Below, in pieces: positions 26,060-34,742 of a DNA stretch of 62,089 bases; position 1 is the first letter of the stretch, and every line of letters starts with the position of its first letter. A model generated the notes under the pieces. The model saw nothing but the letters and a program-made list of their open reading frames with translations, did not search any database and was not told the DNA's origin. This DNA is from a virus. A program made the translations under genes and the position numbers. The DNA lies in IMG/VR virus record IMGVR_UViG_3300035307_000014, positions 1 to 62,089 of that record. One strand, given 5' to 3'.

Positions 26060-26469
26060 TGGCTGAGTTTACTCTCAACGGCGAAACATATCAGGCGCGC
26101 AAACTTTCCGCCATGGAGCAGTTCCATTTGGGCCGCAAGTTAGCTCACGTCCTCTCGTTCCTCGCGGCCCAAGAGGATCGCACGAAGCTCGCAGAGGCGT
26201 TCCCACGCGCCTTCACGGCTCTGTCGGGGCACATCGATCAGGCTGATGTGGACGCAGTGTTTAAGGCGTGCCTCGGGGCCACCAGCCGCCGCCAGCCCAC
26301 GGGTTGGGTCCCCGTCGCGCCGAACGGCGTGCTGATGTTTAATGATATCGATGATCTAAAATCCATGCTCGCCATCGTCTGGCAAGTGCTCCAGGCGAAC
26401 GGCCTCATTGATTTTTTCGGCGAAAGCCCCTCCGCTTCAGGGACGGGGACGACGGGGGCGATTGGGTAA
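26059..26469 (+). CDS. Tail assembly chaperone (short form)
   Basis: The 136 residues match the phage tail-assembly-chaperone class: FTLNGETYQARKLSAMEQFH, KACLGATSRRQPTGW and LMFNDIDDLKSMLAIVWQVL. Near its end is a perfect -1 slippery heptamer at 26412-26418. Reading after a slip continues through the next small gene, giving a long form. Chaperones of this type coat the tape measure during tail assembly. Confidence 0.82.
   Translation: MAEFTLNGETYQARKLSAMEQFHLGRKLAHVLSFLAAQEDRTKLAEAFPRAFTALSGHIDQADVDAVFKACLGATSRRQPTGWVPVAPNGVLMFNDIDDLKSMLAIVWQVLQANGLIDFFGESPSASGTGTTGAIG
26412..26418 (+). promoter_or_regulatory. -1 ribosomal frameshift site T TTT TTC
   Basis: In the chaperone frame the codons are GAT TTT TTC GGC. 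The heptamer T TTT TTC fits X XXY YYZ exactly. The -1 frame is open from 26412 to the stop at 26643-26645 and has a stop just before (TGA 26409-26411). The same class of heptamer is used in the equivalent genes of other phages such as P2. Confidence 0.8.
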
Positions 26470-26471
26470 GC

Positions 26472-26645
26472 ATGCCCGGCGACGAAGACTGGCTGATGGC
26501 ACCCGTCCTGGCAGGACTGTGCCGATATGAAAGCCTGATCGACGGGACGCTTGGCGTCGCCGACCTCGCCCGGATGCACGATGCGCTTGCCGTGAGGGCC
26601 GAGAATGAGCGGCGCGCCCGCGAAAGGATGCCGGACCATGGATAG
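26472..26645 (+). CDS. DUF6889-like protein, also the frameshift extension of the chaperone
   Basis: The 57-residue frame (MAPVLAGLCRYESLIDGTL; DLARMHDALAVRAENERR) lies -1 relative to the chaperone and starts 2 nt after its stop. No clear Shine-Dalgarno precedes the ATG at 26472, which favours expression as the frameshifted tail of the chaperone. It resembles the small DUF6889 proteins found at this position in other myoviruses. It overlaps the next gene by 8 bp. Confidence 0.72.
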   Translation: MPGDEDWLMAPVLAGLCRYESLIDGTLGVADLARMHDALAVRAENERRARERMPDHG

Positions 26646-27156
26646 CGGCGCGCGCACGGTCAAAGACATGACGCCGGAAGTTCTGGAGGCCATCCGTCGC
26701 CTCGCGAACACACGCGTCATGGTCGGCATTCCCGCCGAGAATGCCTTTCGCGCTCCAGAGCCAGGGGAAACGGTCACGCCTCCAACGAATTGCGAACTTG
26801 GCTATATCAATGAGTTTGGAGATCCTGCGCTCCGCATCCCGCCACGCCCGTTTTTGGTGCCGTCTATGATGGAAATGCAGCCAGAGATTATCTCCAGGCT
26901 CAACAAGGCCGCAGACACAGCGCTCGCTGGGCGACCCGATGGCGTCACCAAGGCGTTGATGGCCCTCGGAATGCGCTGCGCCAACGCCGTGCAGTTGAAG
27001 ATCACGAACGGGCCATTTAAGCCGTTGGCAGAATACACGATCTGGAAGCGCCAGCATCGGAAGCCTCCGCGCATGGGGACGAAGCCGCTAATGGACCTTG
27101 GTCATCTGCGGCGCTCGATCACTTTCGCAATCAGAAACATCGGAAAAACACGCTAA
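26638..27156 (+). CDS. Tail completion/neck-type protein
   Basis: The ATG at 26638 is preferred over one at 26605 because the family-like start MTPEVLEAIRRLANTRVMVG follows it. This gives 172 residues. The body (ELGYINEFGDPALRIPPRPF; AVQLKITNGPFKPLAEYTIW; PLMDLGHLRRSITFAIR) is the layout of HK97-gp10/virion-morphogenesis proteins, with the characteristic IPxRPF and L-x-G-x-L-R-xSI elements. It lies between chaperone and tape measure. Confidence 0.72.
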   Translation: MDSGARTVKDMTPEVLEAIRRLANTRVMVGIPAENAFRAPEPGETVTPPTNCELGYINEFGDPALRIPPRPFLVPSMMEMQPEIISRLNKAADTALAGRPDGVTKALMALGMRCANAVQLKITNGPFKPLAEYTIWKRQHRKPPRMGTKPLMDLGHLRRSITFAIRNIGKTR

Positions 27157-28788
27157 ATGGCTGATACAATTAAGGAATTCCTTGTCAGCCTTGGGTTCAA
27201 GGTCGATGAAAGTTCTTTCCGAAAATTCAAAGATGGCGTCGGCATGTCGTCCGCCGATGTCGCCAAGCTTGGCCTCGCCGCGACCGGGACCGCTGTGGCC
27301 GTGGCGGCGGCCGTCGTTAAGATCTCGAAAGAATATGAAAACCTCTATTGGGCCAGCCAACGCACGGGCGCGACGGTCACCAACCTTCAGGCCGTCTCCT
27401 ACGCTGCCAGCCAGATCGGTTTGAGCGCAGACCAGGGCAAAGGCGCGATTGAGGCTATGGCCGCAAGTATGCGCATGAACCCCGGCTTGCAAGGGCTCGC
27501 CACCGCCTATGGTGCCAGCGCGAAAGACCCCGTCGAACGCCTCCAGCAACTCGTCACGGGGATGAAGAAGGCATTCGGGCCGGACGGTTATTTTGCAGCG
27601 GCAATGCAGGCGAGCAACTTCGGCATTCCCGAGCCAGTGTTCTTCCAGATGTGGGCGAACATCGACAAGATGAAGGAAGAAGCCGACGACTACAAGAAGC
27701 GTGTCAAGGACGTTGGATTAAACACAGAAGAGACCGCAAAGGATTCAAATGCGCTCCAGACTTCACTAAGAAGGCTTGGAAGCGATTTCGATCTGTTAGG
27801 CACAGCCATATCCTCAAAGTTTATTGTTCCACTAAAAGACGCTGTGGACTGGATAGATAAAATGATCCTGGCCACAGGGAAGATAACGGCGATGTCTGCG
27901 GAACAGCATCACGAAGGCCTTAAAGAGAAGCGAGAGAAATTCAGGTCTGGCATCAATAGCTGGCTTGGAGAAAAGCTATTTCCTGATCTTCCTGAGAGCG
28001 AGATGCCGACTCCACCGGCTGCGGCCAGTCCCATGGCGCCACGAGAGAATGCGGACTCCATCCGCGCGCCAGCAAATGAACTTGATGTGATCGCCCAGAT
28101 TGAGAGCGGAGGCCGCGCCAATGCCAGAACGGGCCGCTACAAAGGCAAGTTCCAGCTTTCTGACGAAGAGTTCCTGAAGTACGGCGGGGGCGACATCTAC
28201 AATGCGGCGGACAACGAACGCGCGGCGTCGGCCAAACTTGATGCGCAGAAAGCCGCGTTCCGGCGGCGGCATGACAGGAACCCGAGCCTGACCGAGCTAT
28301 ACATGATGCACCAGCAAGGAGAGGGCGGCGCGGAGGCCCACATGGCTCACCCGGAGCGTCCTGCGTGGCTGAACATGTACTCTACGGCTGAAGGGCGCAG
28401 ACGCGGGCCAGAGTGGGCAAGGAAAGCGATATGGGGAAACGTCCCCGGCGACATGAAGGGTCGTTTCGGCGGAGCGTCGTCGATCACAAGCCATGAGTTC
28501 ATGGACCTGTGGCACGAGAAGATCGATAGGTTTTCCGCTCGCCTCGGCGGTGGGTCGCGCGGCTGGAACGCCCGGACGGAGCCGACAGACGAGCAGAGCC
28601 AGGCGGACACGTTCGCGCGCGGGGCCAAGGCGGAGGCGCCGGACATCACCCAGCACAATAACTTCACGGTTCACATCAACGGCGTGACTGAGCCGGAAAG
28701 AGTGCGCGATGCAATGCGCGACGGCGCGCGCGATTGGTCGCGGATCACGGCTGACCAGTTGGCGAAGCGCCAGGACACCATGCGTTAA
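27157..28788 (+). CDS. Tail tape measure protein with transglycosylase-like domain
   Basis: The 543 residues begin with a typical tape-measure N-terminus (TIKEFLVSLGFKVDESSFRK) followed by a hydrophobic helix (LGLAATGTAVAVAAAVV). A lysozyme/transglycosylase-like segment lies at about 310-400: VIAQIESGGRANARTGRYKG, with Glu of IESGG as the expected acid, then GKFQLSDEEF and LYMMHQQGEGG. The C-terminus is NNFTVHINGVTEPERVRDAM. It is short for a tape measure, implying a short tail. It would help breach the peptidoglycan. Confidence 0.85.
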   Translation: MADTIKEFLVSLGFKVDESSFRKFKDGVGMSSADVAKLGLAATGTAVAVAAAVVKISKEYENLYWASQRTGATVTNLQAVSYAASQIGLSADQGKGAIEAMAASMRMNPGLQGLATAYGASAKDPVERLQQLVTGMKKAFGPDGYFAAAMQASNFGIPEPVFFQMWANIDKMKEEADDYKKRVKDVGLNTEETAKDSNALQTSLRRLGSDFDLLGTAISSKFIVPLKDAVDWIDKMILATGKITAMSAEQHHEGLKEKREKFRSGINSWLGEKLFPDLPESEMPTPPAAASPMAPRENADSIRAPANELDVIAQIESGGRANARTGRYKGKFQLSDEEFLKYGGGDIYNAADNERAASAKLDAQKAAFRRRHDRNPSLTELYMMHQQGEGGAEAHMAHPERPAWLNMYSTAEGRRRGPEWARKAIWGNVPGDMKGRFGGASSITSHEFMDLWHEKIDRFSARLGGGSRGWNARTEPTDEQSQADTFARGAKAEAPDITQHNNFTVHINGVTEPERVRDAMRDGARDWSRITADQLAKRQDTMR

Positions 28789-29375
28789 TGAGCAGTTTTC
28801 TTAGCGGAGCGCTGACCGGGACCGCAGTCGGTCTTGGCGGGAGCGCCGTCACATCGGCGATCTCCTCGATCTTCGTGAACCCGCGCTCCATCGGAGGCTT
28901 TACCGCCGACGTGACGATTGAGGAGCGGCACGAGGACGTGCTGACTGTGACCTCTCATCCCGTGGAGACGGGCAGCACGATCTCGGACCACGCCTATCGG
29001 CAACCGAGTAAGGTCACGATCCGCTGTGGCTGGAGCAACGCGAGCATTGGCGCTATCGTCGGCACGGTTACGTCTCTGCTTAGCGGCTCATTCGACACGA
29101 ATTACGTCAGAACCGTCTATAACAATTTCCTGACGTTGCAACAATCGCGCCAGTTATTCGACGTACTTACCGGGAAACGCAACTATAACAACATGCTCAT
29201 AACGCGCCTGAGCATCGTCACGGACGCCACCAGCGAAAACGCCCTCATGATGACCTGTGAGTGCCAGGAGATAATACTGGCGACCACGCAGACGGTAAAG
29301 GTCGGGAGCACGAGCAGCGGTGGGACCAAGGCGCTTACGCCAGCGCCGACGTTCAGCAGCAAGACGCCGACGTAA
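28788..29375 (+). CDS. Dit-like baseplate protein
   Basis: The 195 residues open with a glycine-rich hydrophobic stretch (LSGALTGTAVGLGGSAVTSA). A beta-sandwich follows that resembles the Dit-like family after tape measures: VTIEERHEDVLTVTSHPVET, GSTISDHAYRQPSKVTIRCG, LFDVLTGKRNYNNMLITRLS and ALMMTCECQEI. The start overlaps the previous stop (TAATG). In related phages the plug gene follows directly; here the Rha cassette intervenes. Confidence 0.8.
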   Translation: MSSFLSGALTGTAVGLGGSAVTSAISSIFVNPRSIGGFTADVTIEERHEDVLTVTSHPVETGSTISDHAYRQPSKVTIRCGWSNASIGAIVGTVTSLLSGSFDTNYVRTVYNNFLTLQQSRQLFDVLTGKRNYNNMLITRLSIVTDATSENALMMTCECQEIILATTQTVKVGSTSSGGTKALTPAPTFSSKTPT

Positions 29376-29398
29376 AAAGGCCCGGCATGAACCGGGCC
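29374..29398 (-). terminator. Rho-independent terminator of the antirepressor gene
   Basis: Stem GGCCCGG/CCGGGCC with a six-base loop, followed on the minus strand by TTTTT. It lies just after the stop of the antirepressor. A near-identical stem ends the paralogous cassette at 40567-40588. Confidence 0.75.
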
Positions 29399-29405
29399 TC
29401 CATGC

Positions 29406-30362
29406 TTACGCCGCTGATCCCATCTTTTGCAGAACGTCCTTGGACCACTTCACCTGGGGTACTGGAGTTCCGCTGTTGTGTTTCTTGTTGGTGTCAAAAA
29501 TCCGGCTGTATTTCTCTCCGGCCTCAGTGGGTACCCACTGTTTTCCAGAAGGGTTTGTCTGAAGACCTGCCTCCACAAGCATTTTGTTGATCTTCATGCC
29601 GCTTAAGCCATTCTCCATCTTTCCAAGGTCTGTTGGTGTGTACCAAATCTGTTGGCTTTCAGATTCGATATGCGTGATCGCCGTGGTGGCCCGAATGTCC
29701 ACCCCATGAGCGGCTTTGGCGGCGTTGCAACCAGCGAGGAAGGCAGCGTTGATGTCCATTTTGAGTGTGCGCTGGAGCAAGTCAGCATAGCCTGAGGCTG
29801 TTGCCATGGCGGACTCCTGAACAATGCGGGTCGTCTCTGCCTGTGTGCGAGCAATCTCAGTCTGTGCACGGTTAATCTCGGCGGCGGCGCGGGCGCGGTC
29901 AATGGCCACCTGCTCTTTCGAGCGGCGGTTGCTGATGCGTTTGACTGGCGGCGCCTTAAGTTCCGCCTCCATTGCATTGAACGCGGCGATGTATGCAACC
30001 TTCCACCTAACGGCCTCCTTTCCGGTGAAGCCCATCGCCAGATGGACAAATCCATCGCGGTTCATGAGGTAATGCGAAGTGGTCTCTCCAGTTAAGTCTT
30101 TGATTTTAAACGACGCAAAATTGCGTTCAATGATTTCAATGGGTTGCCGCGCGTCCTCCTGAAGAGAGCGAATTACATCGCGGATGGCACGAATTACATC
30201 AGCGTGGCGCTTTCCAAAGCGAGCAGCCACATCGCGGCTGTCCACCGTTGGATCTCCACTAGGGCCGATGGAAAGGGTTACAGCGGCAGTGGGAATTGAT
30301 GGTAAATTCCGGGTAGCGCCGTCAGTGGAATATGTCGTATGCTTACTAATGTCCTCAGACAT
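29406..30362 (-). CDS. Rha-family phage antirepressor
   Basis: The 318 residues carry a Rha regulatory domain at about 40-130: VDSRDVAARFGKRHADVIRA, ERNFASFKIKDLTGE, YLMNRDGFVHLAMGFTGKEA. A coiled-coil middle follows (AEINRAQTEIARTQAETTRI), then a KilA-C-type end (TPTDLGKMENGLSGMKINKM; WVPTEAGEKYSRIFDTNKKH). Such proteins counter phage repressors. It sits on the minus strand inside the late tail module with its own leader and terminator, so it is expressed independently of the late genes. AAGGA lies 7 nt before the ATG. Confidence 0.85.
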   Translation of the reverse strand: MSEDISKHTTYSTDGATRNLPSIPTAAVTLSIGPSGDPTVDSRDVAARFGKRHADVIRAIRDVIRSLQEDARQPIEIIERNFASFKIKDLTGETTSHYLMNRDGFVHLAMGFTGKEAVRWKVAYIAAFNAMEAELKAPPVKRISNRRSKEQVAIDRARAAAEINRAQTEIARTQAETTRIVQESAMATASGYADLLQRTLKMDINAAFLAGCNAAKAAHGVDIRATTAITHIESESQQIWYTPTDLGKMENGLSGMKINKMLVEAGLQTNPSGKQWVPTEAGEKYSRIFDTNKKHNSGTPVPQVKWSKDVLQKMGSAA

Positions 30363-30470
30363 AAATTTGTCCTTGTGGTTGATGGATAGGCTCGGCCCAG
30401 AGATTTAGCCCTCGGGTCGAGCCATTAATTGACAACGTTTGACATTGGTGATAGATAATTACCACTGCAA
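30346..30470. repeat. Cassette leader A (paralogous to 40630-40738)
   Basis: The segment from the start codon of the antirepressor through the promoter region resembles the segment at about 40630-40738. Shared tracts include CCTCAG(A/G)CATAAA, GTGGTTGATGG, a GGGTCG element and GATAGA(T/C)(A/G)ATTACCA, in the same order. It separates divergently read genes in both loci. Confidence 0.65.
30429..30460 (+). promoter_or_regulatory. Candidate promoter for the ribbon-helix-helix gene
   Basis: Two TTGACA hexamers occur 10 bp apart (30429-30434 and 30439-30444), followed by TAGATAAT (30452-30459). From the first hexamer TAGATA is at 17 bp and GATAAT at 19 bp. The direct repeat of TTGACA may also be an operator. 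Promoter use is inferred from the match only. Confidence 0.45.
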
Positions 30471-30516
30471 TATGCAGCGGTCAACAACCAATCGCGAACA
30501 TTGGAGATTATTTTCC

Positions 30517-30714
30517 GTGAAAAGATCAACAAACATTGGAATTCGTGTGTCGCCGGAGGTTTCCGAACTGGCGAAGCAAGCAGCAACTATCGATAGCCGA
30601 TCAGTATCTGCCATGGTGGAGAGATTGCTGATTGCGCACTTGGTGACGTTGGAACTATTGACCGCAGACGCAGCCAAGAAGGCGGCATCACGCACAGGCT
30701 CTTGCGCCAGATAA
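30517..30714 (+). CDS. Ribbon-helix-helix (Arc-type) DNA-binding protein
   Basis: The GTG at 30517 follows GGAG by 10 nt and starts the conserved part: KRSTNIGIRVSPEVSELAKQ then SRSVSAMVERLLIAHL, an Arc/MetJ ribbon-helix-helix pattern. The 65-residue size is normal. It is divergent from the Rha antirepressor across a shared leader, so it is a natural candidate to repress that promoter. A terminator follows about 40 nt after the stop. Confidence 0.7.
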   Translation: MKRSTNIGIRVSPEVSELAKQAATIDSRSVSAMVERLLIAHLVTLELLTADAAKKAASRTGSCAR

Positions 30715-30753
30715 GCCACGCATCCCCTCATCACGCACACGCGAAAAAGACAG

Positions 30754-30780
30754 AAGCCGCCCACTTGGAGCGGCTTTTTT
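30754..30780 (+). terminator. Rho-independent terminator ending cassette A
   Basis: Stem AAGCCGC/GCGGCTT with a nine-base loop, then a run of T and TTGTTG. Almost the same terminator occurs at 40956-40986 after the XRE gene of cassette B. Confidence 0.85.
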
Positions 30781-30809
30781 GTTGCCAAAAACCTTAGAAA
30801 GACACCCAC

Positions 30810-33122
30810 TTGGCCGCATACGAGATCCCGCTCAGTTCGACAGATCAGGTTTTCCAGATTCCGTTGGGCGGCGTCACCTACACGCTTACGTCGAAGTGGT
30901 GCGCGCCAGCGAACGCGTGGACGCTCGATATCGCCGACGCAAATGGGGTTGCGCTCGTGAGCGGCATCCCGCTTGTCACGGGCGTCGATCTGCTGGAGCA
31001 ATACCAATATCTCGGCATCGCGGGCCAACTCGTCGCGCAGACTGACGGCGACACGTTCGCGGTTCCGACGCAGGCTAACCTTGGCACGGGCGGGCGGCTC
31101 TATTTCGTGATCGCCGATGGCGCGGCATCGACCCCGGCGCCAGAGGTCATCACATACACGCCGATGTTCACGCGCGGCGTCCAAAATTTCGATCCTGACC
31201 TGCAATCCATTTCTGATCTGACGACTGTCGGCATTGCTGTCAGGGGCGCCAATTCAGCATGGACAACCACTGACGCCGTCATGGGCATCAGCGTGCGCGA
31301 CTATGGCGCCGTGGGGGATGGGACCACGCATGATGCGGCGGCGTTCCAGGCGGCTCTAAACGCAGCAGCGTCATCCACCACGACCAAAACGGTCCTCGTG
31401 CCACACCGGCCAAATGGCTACATCCTGGAGGCTACCGTTTCTGTTCCGGCCGGTGTCACGCTGTTGGGGGAAAACCGCAAAGGTGGAGAGACTAGCCGCA
31501 TCAAGCCCGCAAGTGGTTTCTCAGATCCTCTTATCCAAACGCAGGGATATGGGACGGGACGTATACTGAGGCCGCAGGTTGTCGGGTTGTTTCTCGACGG
31601 ATCAGGGACAACGCTCACTGCCATGCAACTCATGATGCAAGAGGGCATCGTCAGAGATTGCACTATAAAGAATTGCTGGACATATGGAATTCACATGTCT
31701 GGCTATGGTAGCGGGATATCACAGCAAGCCCTAAACAATCTGCTAGAGAACAACTACGTTGCAGGGGAAGGCGGGACCACCTTCTATGATGGTATATTTA
31801 TAGATTATCATTGCGCAGACACCACGTTCAGAGGGAACTATGTAGAAACCGCGACGAATTCTTGCATAAGGTCTCGCGGATTCAATGATATGGTTGTTGG
31901 AAATCACCTATACAACGCACCAAATCTTTATAAGTCTGAAACAAGTTGCGATAAGTTAATAATTGGCAACTATCTTGAAAATAGCACAGGATCAGCGATA
32001 GACATAGCTGGAGGCTCCAGTTCTGACAGTACGCTAAGTGCAGCCATTGGCGGGAATACATTCAGGAACATAAACAAAGGTGGATCGTCGAGCGGAATAA
32101 TAACCGTTTCTGGTAGCAACATTGACGCGTTGACCGTCATCAATAATACCCTGCGCAGAGACGGAGCAACGTCATACACGGCTCCTTATCTTGTGTACTT
32201 TAATGGAATTTCTCCTGCAACCAGGAGAGTAGTAGGCAACATTTGGCAATCCGGCGTCATAACAACGGCGGAGAGCAATCTACCAGCGGATTTCCAGCCG
32301 TGGGACGCGGAACTCACCGCGCTGGCGGCTGTGACCTCAGCGGCGGACATGGTCCCGTACTTCACTGGATCGGGAACGGCGGCCACAACCAGCTTCACAG
32401 CATCTGGGCGCGCCCTTACCGGGTTGACCGGCGCGGCCGACAAAGTCCCCTATTGGACGGCGGCGGGAACGGCATCCACAGCCGACTTCACAGCCGCTGG
32501 GCGGTCTGTAGTCGGAGCCGCCAATGACGCGGCGCAGAGAACTGCGCTTGGGCTCGCCATCGGCACAAACGTCCAGGCACACAGTTCTGAACTCGATGCA
32601 GTCGCAGCCATCGCTACTACGGGATTTGTCCAGCGCACGGCGGCTAACACATGGTCTGCGACTACGCCTCCGGGGGCTCTACTTGGGATACTCCAGGATC
32701 AAAAAGCACAGAACACGGCCGGTGGGACGTTTACACATGGCGGATGGCGGACGAGAGATTTAAACACTGAAGTACACGACCGCAATTCCATTCTCTCGAT
32801 ATCAGGTAACGAGTTTACAATATCTGCGGCAGGCTCATATGAAATTGAGTGGAGGGCCTCCGCCTATTGTTGTGGGACACATCAATCAAGGCTTTATAAT
32901 GTGACAGATGCGTCTGTTGTCTCTGTTGGAGACACTGCCGCGTCATACATCACTGGGTACACCACCACGCCCTCATCCGGAATAGCTCAGTTAACAATAG
33001 CCTCAGCAAAAACATTCAGGATTGAGCATGCTTGTTCTGCAACGTCAACAACGTATGGTTTCGGGTATCCTGGTAACCTTTCTACCGAAATATATACATC
33101 TGTTACAGTCAGGCAAGGTTGA
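30810..33122 (+). CDS. Baseplate plug (Pam3 gp18-like) fused to a pectate-lyase-type tailspike
   Basis: The 770 residues start with a complete plug domain (about 1-110: IPLSSTDQVFQIPLGGVTYT; GIPLVTGVDLLEQYQYLGIA; LGTGGRLYFVIA), which normally is a separate protein. After a linker a right-handed beta-helix begins with SVRDYGAVGDGTTHDAAAFQ (about 160) and continues to about 475. Repeats of the type AADKVPYWTAAGTASTADFT follow, and a C-terminal beta domain (FTHGGWRTRDLNTEVHD; GSYEIEWRASAYCCG). It sits at the plug position, just before the hub gene. It combines a central baseplate part with a receptor-binding, possibly depolymerising, spike. Confidence 0.8.
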   Translation: MAAYEIPLSSTDQVFQIPLGGVTYTLTSKWCAPANAWTLDIADANGVALVSGIPLVTGVDLLEQYQYLGIAGQLVAQTDGDTFAVPTQANLGTGGRLYFVIADGAASTPAPEVITYTPMFTRGVQNFDPDLQSISDLTTVGIAVRGANSAWTTTDAVMGISVRDYGAVGDGTTHDAAAFQAALNAAASSTTTKTVLVPHRPNGYILEATVSVPAGVTLLGENRKGGETSRIKPASGFSDPLIQTQGYGTGRILRPQVVGLFLDGSGTTLTAMQLMMQEGIVRDCTIKNCWTYGIHMSGYGSGISQQALNNLLENNYVAGEGGTTFYDGIFIDYHCADTTFRGNYVETATNSCIRSRGFNDMVVGNHLYNAPNLYKSETSCDKLIIGNYLENSTGSAIDIAGGSSSDSTLSAAIGGNTFRNINKGGSSSGIITVSGSNIDALTVINNTLRRDGATSYTAPYLVYFNGISPATRRVVGNIWQSGVITTAESNLPADFQPWDAELTALAAVTSAADMVPYFTGSGTAATTSFTASGRALTGLTGAADKVPYWTAAGTASTADFTAAGRSVVGAANDAAQRTALGLAIGTNVQAHSSELDAVAAIATTGFVQRTAANTWSATTPPGALLGILQDQKAQNTAGGTFTHGGWRTRDLNTEVHDRNSILSISGNEFTISAAGSYEIEWRASAYCCGTHQSRLYNVTDASVVSVGDTAASYITGYTTTPSSGIAQLTIASAKTFRIEHACSATSTTYGFGYPGNLSTEIYTSVTVRQG

Positions 33123-33125
33123 TAC

Positions 33126-34031
33126 ATGTCTGATCAATGGATTAGGAAGATTGGCCTTGTTGTTACGGCTGGCGAAAATGGTCTAGACCTGTCTAATTTG
33201 CATATAAGATTTAAGACCCAAGCAATGAACGAGTCTGCGCCGAATACAGCGTGGATCAGAATATATAATCTTTCGACAAATACCGCTCTGAAAATTCAGA
33301 AAGAATATCAGGAAGTAAGCCTGCAAGCTGGATACGAAAATGGTAATTACGCCATCATTTTCAAAGGCCAGATTATGCAGGTTAAGATTGGGCGCGAAAA
33401 CAACGTAGACTCTTATGTTGATATCATTGCCGCCGATGCTTTGCTTGCATATACATTTGGGTTTGTCACCAAGGCTTTGGAGTCGGCCTCTGTTGACGAC
33501 AGGCTAAACAGCATCACGACGGCCCTCAAAGAAAAGGGCGTAACCTTGGCGCCCGATGCGGCCGCGACGATAGGCAAGAGCAAATTCGGCGGAGTACTCC
33601 CGCGAGGGAAAGTGTTGTGGGGGCTGGCCGCACCTTTGCTTAACGATCTCGCTGAGAGCACGCAGACGGTTTGGAACATCCAGAATGGCGTGCTCACATT
33701 CACCGAGCGTTCAGGATATCGCCCCGGCGAGGCTGTGAAGATCAACTCCGAAACCGGCATGGTCGGCGTGCCTGAGGCCACAGAGCAGGGCATTGAGATT
33801 AAGACATTGCTCAACCCCCTGATCGGCATTGGCGGCCGCGTCGAGATCAACAACTTTGACGTCAACCAGACTAGCGTTACGAGATTTGCATATAAGCAAG
33901 CGCCGCCGATGTACGCGAATGTGACAAACGACGGTATTTATAGAGTATTAGTTGCCGAGCACTCCGGCGATACTCGCGGCCAAGAATGGTACACGCAAAT
34001 AGTTTGCCTCTCACTTGACGGCTCTTCATAA
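33126..34031 (+). CDS. Baseplate hub protein
   Basis: The 301 residues open with WIRKIGLVVTAGENGLDLSN and LHIRFKTQAMNESAPNTAWI, then a VSLQAGYENGNYAIIFKGQI strand, the layout of gpD/gp27-like hub proteins. The middle (LWGLAAPLLNDLAESTQTVW) and C-terminus (YRVLVAEHSGDTRGQEWYTQ) also fit. It links tube and spike. The stop overlaps the spike ATG. Confidence 0.83.
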   Translation: MSDQWIRKIGLVVTAGENGLDLSNLHIRFKTQAMNESAPNTAWIRIYNLSTNTALKIQKEYQEVSLQAGYENGNYAIIFKGQIMQVKIGRENNVDSYVDIIAADALLAYTFGFVTKALESASVDDRLNSITTALKEKGVTLAPDAAATIGKSKFGGVLPRGKVLWGLAAPLLNDLAESTQTVWNIQNGVLTFTERSGYRPGEAVKINSETGMVGVPEATEQGIEIKTLLNPLIGIGGRVEINNFDVNQTSVTRFAYKQAPPMYANVTNDGIYRVLVAEHSGDTRGQEWYTQIVCLSLDGSS

Positions 34032-34741
34032 TGGATAGACGCGTTAGAATTGACAACGACCTGATTAAGTTTCAGGCGTTGCTAAAATCATGGCAGTCGA
34101 ACATCTTTACGGCGTTGCCTGGCATCTATCAGGCTGCGGGTAAGGGCAACCAAACCGCCAACGTTCAGCCATCCGTGAAGGCCAAGGTGCTCGGACAGGA
34201 CGGCTCATGGAGCGACATGTCGTTGCCCATGTGCATCAATTGCCCGGTTGTCTGGCCAGGCGGCGGCGGCTTCCAGCTCACGTTTCCGCTGTCCAAGGGT
34301 GACGAGGGGCTGATCGTCTTTGCCCAGCGCTGCATCGATAGTTGGTGGGAGTCTGGCGGCATCCAGTCCCAAGCAGAGATGCGGATGCACGATATCTCGG
34401 ACGGCTTTTTCATCCCGGCGATGCTCAGCCAATCGAAGGCGCCCGCCACGGCAGCCAGCACGAGCACGGTGCAACTTCGGAGCGGCGACGGCGCCACGTA
34501 CATCGAAGTGGCGGCGGGAAACCTCGTGAACGTCCACGCCAGCGCCGGGACTACGATCACCGGCCCGGTCACAATCACTGGTCCCCTTACACTGGGCGGC
34601 ACGATTTCGGGAACTGGCGGCGGCCCCATCTCGGGCAACCTTCGTATGTCGGGCGACGTGCAGGCGGCCAGCGTGAGCCTTGCCTCGCATATTCACGGCG
34701 GCGTCCAGGCGGGCGGCGGGAACACGACAGGACCAATTTGA
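34031..34741 (+). CDS. Baseplate spike protein (gpV/Gp138 type)
   Basis: The 236 residues have an OB-fold N-terminal domain (SVKAKVLGQDGSWSDMSLPM; FPLSKGDEGLIVFAQRCIDS), a beta-helical shaft of Thr/Gly repeats (GPVTITGPLTLGGTISG), and the tip motif SHIHGGVQ. The HxH in the tip is the usual metal-binding apex of membrane-piercing spikes. It is followed 1 nt later by the next baseplate gene. Confidence 0.88.
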   Translation: MDRRVRIDNDLIKFQALLKSWQSNIFTALPGIYQAAGKGNQTANVQPSVKAKVLGQDGSWSDMSLPMCINCPVVWPGGGGFQLTFPLSKGDEGLIVFAQRCIDSWWESGGIQSQAEMRMHDISDGFFIPAMLSQSKAPATAASTSTVQLRSGDGATYIEVAAGNLVNVHASAGTTITGPVTITGPLTLGGTISGTGGGPISGNLRMSGDVQAASVSLASHIHGGVQAGGGNTTGPI

Positions 34742-34742
34742 T

